Notes under the pieces: model-generated
The model's input: the letters and a program-made list of their open reading frames with translations, nothing else
What the model was told of the DNA's origin: nothing
Database searches by the model: none
Position numbers and translations under genes: made by a program
Shown: piece by piece, positions 7,408 through 14,019 of the stretch
Layout of the letters: each line of letters begins with the position of its first letter
Numbering within the stretch: the first letter of the stretch is position 1
NCBI GenBank assembly: GCA_046735055.1
Contig: JBKPSO010000003.1
Coordinates: 1 to 41,069 of the forward strand
Direction of reading: 5' to 3'
Source: DATBLE01 sp046735055
Lineage (GTDB): Bacteria; Actinomycetota; Thermoleophilia; Gaiellales; Gaiellaceae
Length of the DNA: 41,069 nucleotides

Positions 7408-7841
7408 TTATGCCACCTCGTCGAGCAGCAGTCGCCGGGCGTCGAAGCTCCCCGAGTACAGCTCGGCGTGGAACTGCTCAACGGTCAGCAGGACGTCGTC
7501 GGCGAAGTGGTGCTCGACGACGCCAAGCTCCAGGGCCATTCGCCTGCCTCGATCCGGCGGCAGGAAGCATCGCCGAGCTCGGCCCCGACCTCCTCGATCC
7601 GAGCCGTCAGCAGGTTGAGGAAGCGGCCGGCGTGAAACCCGAGCGGCGCCCAGTCGAGGTCGTCGTGGGAAACGAGCCCCGGATGCTCCTCCCCACACGG
7701 GCAGTCGAAGCTGACGCGGTAGACGACCGGATGCGCAGTGCCTGCGAGACGCTCCAGGCGGCGAAAGCTTGACAGCGGCACCGATGTCTTCCCGCGCGCC
7801 GGATACGCGAACGTGTACCGGGTGGTGAGCGCGTCGTACAT
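7408..7841 (-). pseudogene. Conserved hypothetical protein with an apparent frameshift
   Basis: One frame reads from ATG 7841 (MYDALTTRYTFAYPARGKTS) through a CPCG motif to about residue 103 (RIEAGEWP), then gives a short unlikely tail. The -1 frame continues with good codon usage (LELGVVEHHFADDVLLTVEQ) to a stop at 7408. The two join at the GGG run 7533-7535, as if one C were missing on the coding strand. The joined product would be about 144 aa. Either this is a sequencing or assembly indel, or the gene is broken. Function unknown. A strong dyad lies 7 bp before the start. Confidence 0.5.
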
Positions 7842-7847
7842 GTCTCG

Positions 7848-7868
7848 GTCTTACCTGATCGGTAAGAC
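7848..7868 (-). promoter_or_regulatory. Perfect 8+5+8 dyad, candidate repressor operator
   Basis: gtcttacc (7848-7855) and ggtaagac (7861-7868) flank a 5-bp spacer just upstream of ATG 7841. Such TTACC-n-GGTAA symmetry is typical of TetR-type operators. On the apt side the T tract precedes the stem, so it is not a usual intrinsic terminator for apt. Confidence 0.5.
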
Positions 7869-7886
7869 GGAAAAAACTCTCCAGTG

Positions 7887-8405
7887 TCAGTACTTCAGCA
7901 GCGAGTAGACGTCGTAGCCCTCGAGGCGCTCGCGCCCGTGCAGGAACTCGAGTTCGATGATGAAGGGCAGCCCGACGACTTCGCCTCCGAGTTGCTCGAC
8001 CAGCTCGACCGTCGCCTTCGCGGTTCCCCCGGTCGCGAGCACGTCGTCGTGGATCAGGACGCGCTGGCCCGCGACGATCGCGTCCGCGTGCACCTCGAGC
8101 GAGTCGAAACCGTACTCCAGCGCGTACTTCGCGGCGACCGTGCGCCACGGCAGCTTCCCCGGCTTGCGAGCCGCGACGAACCCGCAACCGAGGCGGCACG
8201 CGAGCGCCCCGCCGGTGATGTAGCCGCGCGCCTCCGCCCCGAGCACGAGATCCGGCTGCTTCGGCTCCGCCCAGGTCGCGATCTGGTCGACCGCCTCGCG
8301 CAGCGCCTCGCGGTCGGCGAGCAGCGGCATGATGTCCTTGAAGACTATCCCGGGCTTCGGGAAGTCGGGGACGTCCCGGATCTTGGCGGCCAGGTCGACG
8401 GTCAC
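7887..8405 (-). CDS. apt: Adenine phosphoribosyltransferase
   Basis: Salvages adenine plus PRPP to AMP in the cytosol. The type I phosphoribosyltransferase fold is clear: VPDFPKPGIVFKDIMPLL near the N-terminus, EARGYITGGALA, and the PRPP-binding loop VLIHDDVLATGGTAKA. The product is about 172 aa, normal for Apt. GTG 8405 (VTVDLAAKIRDV) is preferred because it matches the short N-terminus of homologs. A TTG at 8432 would add nine residues. It follows the FtsR-like gene on the same strand, with a tandem 17-bp repeat at the junction. Confidence 0.93.
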   Translation of the reverse strand: MTVDLAAKIRDVPDFPKPGIVFKDIMPLLADREALREAVDQIATWAEPKQPDLVLGAEARGYITGGALACRLGCGFVAARKPGKLPWRTVAAKYALEYGFDSLEVHADAIVAGQRVLIHDDVLATGGTAKATVELVEQLGGEVVGLPFIIELEFLHGRERLEGYDVYSLLKY

Positions 8406-8415
8406 GTACAGGCCA

Positions 8416-8449
8416 CGCTCATGTCGCTGCAACGCTCATGTTGCTTCAA
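8416..8449. repeat. Tandem 17-bp direct repeat at the ftsR-apt junction
   Basis: Unit 1 (8416-8432) and unit 2 (8433-8449) are adjacent and identical at 15 of 17 positions, with the core cgctcatgt-gct-caa. The repeat spans the end of the MerR gene and the gap before apt. It is either an operator pair or a small duplication. Confidence 0.55.
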
Positions 8450-9101
8450 CCCTGTGCCGGAGGGACCGCCAGAAGAGGAGCTGCGAGAGCTCCTGGGCGA
8501 GCTCCGCGAGCCCGTGCAGATCCTCGAGCGCGCCCCGGCGAGCCTCCGGGTTCCGCGAGCGCAGCTTGGGGACGAGCGCCTCCAGGAGATCCGCCTGGTT
8601 CCCCGCGGCGGTGGCGAACTTGCGCAGGTGGCGAACGTCGAGCCCGGCGCCGACCAGGCGCGCGCAGACGGCAGCCGTATCTGCGTCGCTCTCGGAGAAC
8701 GGCGCTTCGAGCAAGCCGTAGTCGACGAGCTCGCGCCCCTGCTGGGCCGGAATCCCTGCGCGCTCGCAGAGGTCGGCAAGCTCGATCGACGGCTGCGTGG
8801 CGGACAGGCCCGAGCGCCGCCGCCGACGATCCTTCCCTGCCGGCGACGCGAGCTCCTGGCGGATCACCCGCAGGGGCAGGAACTCGTCGCGCTGGAGCCG
8901 GAGGATCGTCTCCAGCCGCTCGACGTCGTCCTCCCCGAAGAGGCGGTACCCGCCTCGCGTGCGCTTCGGCGAGAGCAGGCCCTGGTCCTCGAGGTAGCGG
9001 ATTTTCGAGATCGAGACGTCGGGGAACTCGCTCTGGAGGCGGCGGCAGACCGCGCCGATCGTGTGCAGCCGGGGTGCCTGCGCGGTCGTGGTCGTCGTCA
9101 T
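8436..9101 (-). CDS. MerR-family transcriptional regulator, FtsR-like
   Basis: 221-aa protein with an N-terminal MerR winged-helix domain (about residues 12-80): LHTIGAVCRRLQSEFPDVSI, then SKIRYLEDQGLLSPKRTRGG and YRLFGEDDVERLETILRLQR. A long helical C-terminal effector domain follows. This resembles actinobacterial FtsR (Rv1828 family), a regulator of cell-division genes. The call is strengthened by the neighbour: a GarA-like FHA gene lies immediately upstream and overlaps by 4 nt (ATGA), as in the mycobacterial Rv1827-Rv1828 pair. The effector is unknown. Confidence 0.82.
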   Translation of the reverse strand: MTTTTTAQAPRLHTIGAVCRRLQSEFPDVSISKIRYLEDQGLLSPKRTRGGYRLFGEDDVERLETILRLQRDEFLPLRVIRQELASPAGKDRRRRRSGLSATQPSIELADLCERAGIPAQQGRELVDYGLLEAPFSESDADTAAVCARLVGAGLDVRHLRKFATAAGNQADLLEALVPKLRSRNPEARRGALEDLHGLAELAQELSQLLFWRSLRHRVEAT

Positions 9102-9562
9102 CGGGCCAGGTAGATGAGCCGGTACTTGCCGATCTGGACCTCGTCGCCGTTCTCGAGACCGGCTTTCTCGATGCGGTGGCGGTTCAGGAACGTCCCGTTC
9201 AGGCTTCCGAGGTCCTCCAGCGTGAACCCCCCCGCTCCGCGCGCGACGATCGCGTGACGGCGCGAGACGGTGACGTCGTCGAGGAAGATGTCGCAGTCCG
9301 GCGTTCGCCCGATCGTCGTCTGGGTGCGCTCGAGCGGGAACTGCTCGCCGGCACGGCCGCCGCCGGAGCGCACGACGAGGGCCGGGCCCTCGATCCCGAG
9401 CTCCTCGATCGCGTCATGCCCCTCCTCCTCGAGCTCGTCGAGGGAGATCGTCTCGGTCGGGTTGTCGACCTCCACCGTGACGAGCAGTGCGCCGCAGCGA
9501 GAGCAGTAGTTCGCGGATTCGAGATTCTGGAACCCGCACTCGGGACAGTAGACGTGGCTCAA
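9098..9562 (-). CDS. FHA-domain protein with N-terminal zinc ribbon, GarA/OdhI-like
   Basis: 154-aa protein. Residues 5-24 form a zinc ribbon (Cys6, Cys9, Cys20, Cys23). A linker with PTETIS (Thr36, Thr38) follows, then an FHA domain from about residue 60 with GRTPDCDIFLDD, TVSRRHA, DLGSLNGTFLN and GDEVQIGKYRLIYL. The FHA domain is very close in pattern to GarA/OdhI, which are phosphorylated on an N-terminal threonine by PknB/PknG-type kinases and then inhibit 2-oxoglutarate metabolism. The Thr in the linker could be the equivalent site. The zinc ribbon is the unusual part. It overlaps the FtsR-like gene. Confidence 0.85.
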   Translation of the reverse strand: MSHVYCPECGFQNLESANYCSRCGALLVTVEVDNPTETISLDELEEEGHDAIEELGIEGPALVVRSGGGRAGEQFPLERTQTTIGRTPDCDIFLDDVTVSRRHAIVARGAGGFTLEDLGSLNGTFLNRHRIEKAGLENGDEVQIGKYRLIYLAR

Positions 9563-9564
9563 CG

Positions 9565-9810
9565 CTACTCCGGGGTGGGCGGAGCGGCCTTTCCGGCGAG
9601 GATCTCGGTCAGGCGGTCGATGTCGACCTGGGCGAGCTCGCCCTCCCCCTTCTTCTGTAGGCGCGCGACGAGCTCGGCCCGCAGGATGTCGAGCTTGCCG
9701 TGCAGCAGCCGGCGGCGGTAGGAGATCTCGTTCTCCTCGGCTTCGAGCTCGTGGATCAGGCTCTTCAGGTCGGCGTCGGGGAGAGTCGCGAGGTCCGGAA
9801 GCGCTTCCAT
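9565..9810 (-). CDS. RsiG-like small coiled-coil protein with a c-di-GMP-type motif
   Basis: 81-aa, almost wholly helical protein. Residues 26-41 carry Glu26-x3-Ser30-x2-Arg33-x3-His37-x3-Asp41. This matches the c-di-GMP-binding signature E(x3)S(x2)R(x3)Q(x3)D of the anti-sigma factor RsiG, with His in place of Gln. Streptomyces RsiG has two such motifs in one chain; the Rubrobacter form has one and works as a homodimer, which this protein resembles. ATG 9810 is preceded by AAAGGA. It is two bases from the FHA gene and downstream of the guanylyltransferase fusion's strand mate. No WhiG-type sigma gene is in the window. Confidence 0.65.
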   Translation of the reverse strand: MEALPDLATLPDADLKSLIHELEAEENEISYRRRLLHGKLDILRAELVARLQKKGEGELAQVDIDRLTEILAGKAAPPTPE

Positions 9811-9875
9811 CGAATCCTTTCTCTTTGCTGGTGCGGCCCGACGCATTGAAGCAGGCGCCGCGACAAGGTTCAACC

Positions 9876-12398
9876 TCAGCTTGAGATTTGCGCCTCGATC
9901 CCCGATTCCTGCCCCTGGAGCACGTCCTCGACGAGCTCGTGCAGCTCCGCCTCGAGCTCGCCGGAAAGCTCCTCGGTCTCGCCTTCGGCGTAGATGTGCA
10001 TCAGGGGCTCGTCGGGGTCCGGCAGGACCTCCACCCAGCCCCGCTCGTCGATCACCTTGATCCCGTCGGTCAGGTCGAGCTCCCGGCCCTTCAGGCGCTC
10101 GGTCAGGACACGCATCACGAGCCCCTTCATCGCCCACGGGCACGCGAGCTGGCGGTGCAGGACGGTGGAGCGCGGCAGGTCGGCGGCGAGCTCCGAGAGC
10201 GGGCGGTCGACTGAGGCGAACAGCTCGAGGAGCTTGCAGAGGCTCGTGACCGCGTCGTAGGCCGGGAGGAATCGTGGGAAGACGTAGACGCCGCCGATCG
10301 CGCCCGCGAAGGCCACGCCGTCCTGCGAGGCTGCACGCGTCAGCTCGGCCGGGGCGGCAGGCGTGCGGACGACGTCGAGGCCGGCCTCGGCGGCGAGTTC
10401 CTCGACCCGGCTCGTGACGGTGATCGGGACGGCGACCGTACCGCCCCGGCCGGCTTCGCCGATCAGGCGGAGGAAGAGCAGCAGCGTCTTCTCGACCGGC
10501 AGCTCGTGCCCCTGCTCGTCGACGATGAACAACCTCTCGCCCGCCCGGTCGAAGACGGCCCCGAGGTCGGCGCCGATCGCGGAGACGAGGCGCTTCGTGT
10601 GCCCGATCGACTCGCGCAGCGACGCCGCGGAGGCGGCCGTGTCGGTCGTGAAGCCGTGTGCGGTCACCGCCTCGATCCCGAGGGGCCCGAGCAGGAGCGG
10701 CAGCACGAACGAGCTCGCCGAGTATCCGTAGTCGACGACGACCCGGAACCCGCGCGCGCGAATCGCGTCCACGTCGAGCTCCGAGAGCAGGTCGTGCGCG
10801 TAGCTCTCGCGCACGCGCGCCGGATAGCTGACGCTGCCGATGTCGCCGAACGGGACACGCCGGAGCTCGCGCCGGTTGAAGTGCTTCTCGACCTCCTTCT
10901 CGAGACCGGAGGTCATCTGGATCCCCGGCTGCTCGAAGAAGCGGATCTGGATCGTCTCGGGGTCGGACTGGCTGACGCCGACGTGGAAGCCGGCGTCGTA
11001 CCCGTGCGTCTTCATCAGGTGGCGGCTCACCGCCGAGGGCAGCACGCGCAGGTCGGCGACGTCGACGCCTGCGGAGTTCAGGCCGGTGATCATCGCGCGC
11101 TTGATCGTGCGGCAGGCGCGCGGGGACTCCCGGCTCGCGACGACGCGCGCGCCGCGCTTCATCGCCGTGCCGAGCGCGGCCGCGAGGCGCACGGCGACCT
11201 CCGGCGTCAGGTCGACGTTGATCAGGCCGGAGACACCGTCCTTGCCGAAGAGCGCGGAGGTCGCGCGGGACTCCCAGATCAGGCTCTCATGGATGTGCGC
11301 CCCGGACTCGACCTCCTTGTACGGGTAGATCCGGACGCCCGGGAGCACCATGCTCTGGGCGCCGAGGATCACCTCGTCGCCGATCGCAGCGCCCTCCTGG
11401 ATGCGGACGTGCGAGCGCACGTCGCAGCTGCGCCCGAGGACGGCGCCCTCGACGAGCGCGCTCATCCCGATGTGCGTGTTCGCGTCGACCACCGAGCGGA
11501 CGGTCCGCGCGCGCTCGCGCAGCGTCACGCTCGCTCCGAGGACGGAGTACGGCCCGATCGAGGCCTGCGGCGAGATGCGGCAGTAGTTGCCGATGAACGC
11601 CGGTCCCTCGACGTCCTCGAGGTCGTCGATCTCCACGCCCTCGCCGATCCAGATGTTCCCGCGCAGCCGGATGCCCGGGATCTCGAGCTCGGCAGCGCCG
11701 TCGAGCGCGTCGAAGTTCGCCTGCCGGAACTGGTCGAGGTTGCCGATGTCCTGCCAGTAGCCGTCGCAGACCTTCCCGTACAGCGGTCGCCCCATCTCGA
11801 GCAGGAGCGGGAAGAGCTCCTTCGAGAAGTCGTAGGGCCGGTCCGTCGGCACGTGCTTCAGCACCTCGGGCTCGAGCACGTAGATCCCGGTGTTGATCGT
11901 GTCCGAGAAGACCTGACCCCAGGAGGGCTTCTCGAGGAATCGCTCGATCCGCCCCTCCTCGTCGGTGACGACGATCCCGAACTCGAGCGGATTCTCGACC
12001 GACTTCAACCCGATCGTCACCGCTGCGCCCCGGTCGCGGTGGAACTGGACGAGCGCCCCGAGGTCGAAGTCGCAGAGCGCGTCGCCGGAGATGACGAGCA
12101 CGGTGTCGTCGAGCTTTCCCGAGGCGAGCCGGACCGAGCCTGCGGTTCCCAGCGGCGACTCCTCGACCGAGTACTCGACGTCCAGGCCCAGGGACTCACC
12201 GTCGGCGAAGTAGCTGCGGATCGCCTGCGGCAGGAAGGCGAGAGTGACGATCACGTCCTCGAACCCGTGGCGCTTGAGGAGCTCGAGGATGTGCTCCATG
12301 CACGGCTTGCCGACGATCGGCACCATCGGCTTCGGCTGGTTGGAGGTCAGCGGGCGCAGCCGCGTCCCCTCCCCACCCGCCATCACGACCGCCTTCAC
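9876..12398 (-). CDS. Mannose-1-phosphate guanylyltransferase / phosphomannomutase-like fusion
   Basis: 840-aa protein in three parts. Residues 1-230 are a sugar-nucleotidyltransferase with the signature GGEGTRLRP (residues 8-16) and DTINTGIYVLEP. Residues about 250-370 are left-handed beta-helix hexapeptide repeats (IWIGEGVEIDD, AFIGNYCRIS, THIGMSALVEG). The rest is a phosphohexomutase-like region. The usual mutase serine motif TASHNP is not seen; the corresponding area reads HVGVSQSDPETIQI, so mutase activity is doubtful. Its likely role is GDP-mannose or another NDP-sugar supply for cell-envelope glycans. GTG 12398 overlaps the stop of the upstream phosphatidyltransferase gene (GTGA). Confidence 0.85.
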   Translation of the reverse strand: MKAVVMAGGEGTRLRPLTSNQPKPMVPIVGKPCMEHILELLKRHGFEDVIVTLAFLPQAIRSYFADGESLGLDVEYSVEESPLGTAGSVRLASGKLDDTVLVISGDALCDFDLGALVQFHRDRGAAVTIGLKSVENPLEFGIVVTDEEGRIERFLEKPSWGQVFSDTINTGIYVLEPEVLKHVPTDRPYDFSKELFPLLLEMGRPLYGKVCDGYWQDIGNLDQFRQANFDALDGAAELEIPGIRLRGNIWIGEGVEIDDLEDVEGPAFIGNYCRISPQASIGPYSVLGASVTLRERARTVRSVVDANTHIGMSALVEGAVLGRSCDVRSHVRIQEGAAIGDEVILGAQSMVLPGVRIYPYKEVESGAHIHESLIWESRATSALFGKDGVSGLINVDLTPEVAVRLAAALGTAMKRGARVVASRESPRACRTIKRAMITGLNSAGVDVADLRVLPSAVSRHLMKTHGYDAGFHVGVSQSDPETIQIRFFEQPGIQMTSGLEKEVEKHFNRRELRRVPFGDIGSVSYPARVRESYAHDLLSELDVDAIRARGFRVVVDYGYSASSFVLPLLLGPLGIEAVTAHGFTTDTAASAASLRESIGHTKRLVSAIGADLGAVFDRAGERLFIVDEQGHELPVEKTLLLFLRLIGEAGRGGTVAVPITVTSRVEELAAEAGLDVVRTPAAPAELTRAASQDGVAFAGAIGGVYVFPRFLPAYDAVTSLCKLLELFASVDRPLSELAADLPRSTVLHRQLACPWAMKGLVMRVLTERLKGRELDLTDGIKVIDERGWVEVLPDPDEPLMHIYAEGETEELSGELEAELHELVEDVLQGQESGIEAQISS

Positions 12399-12976
12399 GA
12401 CTCCGTCACCTCCACGCGGCGGCCGCCGCGGATCGTGCGCCATGCGGAGGCCCCGTAGAGGACGCCTGCGCCGACGGCCATCCCGAGTCCCGTCCAGAAG
12501 ATCCAGAGCGGCCAGTCCGTTCCCGCGGGCGTGACGATCACGAAGGCGACGCCCGCGTAGAGGACCCAGGTGGCGGCCTTGCCGAGGAAGCTGACGGAGA
12601 ACTCGTATCCGCGGGGGAGCACGAACCTCGTTCCGGCCACCAGCAGGAGGTCGCGGGCGACGATGACGACCAGCGCCGCCCAGGGCAGGCGGTCGGCTAT
12701 GAAGAGCATGATCACGGCGGCGTCGATCATCAGGCGGTCGGCGAGCGGATCGGCGTACTTCCCGAACTCCGACTCCACGTGCCAGCGCCGGGCGAGCCAG
12801 CCGTCGACCTGGTCGGTGAGCGCAGCGACGGCGAAGACGATCCCGGCAGCCCAGCTGTGCCCGCCGTCCGCCTTCGCCATCAGGACGACGAAGACCGGGA
12901 CGAGCGCGAAACGCGCAATCGTCAAGGCGTTCGGCAGCTTCGCGAGCAGAGGAAACGGTGCCGTGGTGACCGCCAT
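12395..12976 (-). CDS. CDP-alcohol phosphatidyltransferase, PgsA-like
   Basis: Integral membrane enzyme transferring a phosphatidyl group from CDP-diacylglycerol to an alcohol, probably glycerol-3-phosphate. The full signature D-x2-D-G-x2-A-R-x8-G-x3-D-x3-D is present (DQVDGWLARR, then G, D and D in EFGKYADPLADR). Four or more hydrophobic helices are visible, and the length (about 193 aa) is normal. ATG 12976 is chosen because a -10-like TATCCT lies 9 nt upstream; GTG 12982 is an alternative. It is coupled by a 4-nt overlap to the guanylyltransferase fusion. The substrate alcohol is not proven. Confidence 0.85.
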   Translation of the reverse strand: MAVTTAPFPLLAKLPNALTIARFALVPVFVVLMAKADGGHSWAAGIVFAVAALTDQVDGWLARRWHVESEFGKYADPLADRLMIDAAVIMLFIADRLPWAALVVIVARDLLLVAGTRFVLPRGYEFSVSFLGKAATWVLYAGVAFVIVTPAGTDWPLWIFWTGLGMAVGAGVLYGASAWRTIRGGRRVEVTES

Positions 12977-12984
12977 CGTCACCC

Positions 12985-12991
12985 TAGGATA
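12985..12991. promoter_or_regulatory. Symmetric divergent promoter core (overlapping -10 boxes)
   Basis: taggata reads TAGGAT on the forward strand (12985-12990) and TATCCT on the reverse strand (12991-12986). Each box ends 9 nt before a start codon: GTG 13000 forward and ATG 12976 reverse. Only 23 bp separate the two starts, so both mRNAs would be leaderless. Confidence 0.5.
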
Positions 12992-12999
12992 GTGCCCCT

Positions 13000-14019
13000 G
13001 TGGCTGCTGCCGAAAAACGCCGCCTGGCGCTGCCGGGCTTCGTCGACGCCCATTCCCACACGTTCCAGCGGCGCCTGCGCGGGCGCGCCGAGGGGGGCGA
13101 TTTCTGGGCCTGGCGGGAGGTCATGCTCGCCGAGGCCGAGCGTCAGACGCCGGAGACCGTCCGCGCCGAGTACCCCGAGACCTACCGCGAGCTGCGGGCG
13201 GCCGGGTACACGGCCGTCGGGGAGTTCCACTACCTCGGGTTCGACGAGGCGCTTGCGGCTGCCGACGCGGCCCGCGAAGCGGGGATCGAGCTGACACTCC
13301 TGCTCTCCGCCTACGCCCGCGGCGGTCCCCCCCGCTTCCGCCAGGATTCGCCCCGCGTCTATCTCGACCAGGTCGAGTCGCTGCGCGGGCAAGGCGTCCG
13401 CGTCGGGCTCGCCGCCCACTCCGTCCGCGCCTGCCCGGCCGACTGGCTGGCGGAGATCGGCAGGTACGCCGAATCGGCTGGGCTGCCCCTCCACGTGCAC
13501 GCCGACGAACAGCCGCGCGAAATCGAGGAGTGTCTCGCCGAGCACGGCGTCCGCCCGATCGAGCTCCTCGCCCGCACAGGCTGTCTCGGCCCGCAGACCA
13601 CCGTCGTCCACGCGACACACGCGGACGACGCGGAGCTCGATCTGGTCGCCGAAGCAGGCGCGCGCGTCTGCGTCTGCCCGACGACCGAGGCGAACCTCGG
13701 CGACGGCTTCGTCCCCGTCGCCGCCCTGTGCGACCGGGGCATCCGCATCTGCATCGGCTCGGACTCGAACGTCCGCATCGACCCGCTCGAGGAGCTGCGC
13801 GAGCTCGAGGGCACGGCACGCCGAGCCGCCGGCAAGCGCAACGTCATCGCGGTCGGCTCGCTGCTCAGCTTCGGCTCCGACGAGGGGGCCGCCGCCCTCG
13901 GTCTGGAGTCCTGGCCGGACGCGAGCGTCGACCTCGACCACCCTTCGCTGCGCGGGGTCGACGAGCGAGGCGTCCTGAACGCACTCGTTTTCGGCTGCGC
14001 CGCCGACGTATTCGACTAG
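13000..14019 (+). CDS. Amidohydrolase, formimidoylglutamate deiminase (HutF)-like, compact
   Basis: 339-aa metal-dependent hydrolase of the amidohydrolase superfamily. Metal ligands and active-site motifs are visible: PGFVDAHSHTFQR (His18, His20), LHVHADEQ, VVHATHADD and GSDSNVRIDPLEELRELE. The HSHTFQR motif and the SDSNVRID block are characteristic of HutF, which deiminates N-formimidoyl-glutamate in histidine degradation. It starts right at the barrel and ends without the usual beta-sandwich strands, so it is about 100 residues shorter than typical HutF. No other hut gene is nearby. The GTG start has a leaderless-type -10. Its stop overlaps the convergent GH99-like gene by 4 nt. Confidence 0.8.
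   Translation: MAAAEKRRLALPGFVDAHSHTFQRRLRGRAEGGDFWAWREVMLAEAERQTPETVRAEYPETYRELRAAGYTAVGEFHYLGFDEALAAADAAREAGIELTLLLSAYARGGPPRFRQDSPRVYLDQVESLRGQGVRVGLAAHSVRACPADWLAEIGRYAESAGLPLHVHADEQPREIEECLAEHGVRPIELLARTGCLGPQTTVVHATHADDAELDLVAEAGARVCVCPTTEANLGDGFVPVAALCDRGIRICIGSDSNVRIDPLEELRELEGTARRAAGKRNVIAVGSLLSFGSDEGAAALGLESWPDASVDLDHPSLRGVDERGVLNALVFGCAADVFD

Noticed and set aside
7861..7886. Dyad 7848-7868 as the intrinsic terminator of apt
   Set aside because: On the apt strand the T tract precedes the stem rather than following it, so an operator is the better reading.
9876..12458. Long forward open frame of about 650 codons opposite the guanylyltransferase fusion
   Set aside because: It is the complementary shadow of a clearly recognisable gene; the translation is a low-complexity Asp/Arg/Leu/Val mix without domains.
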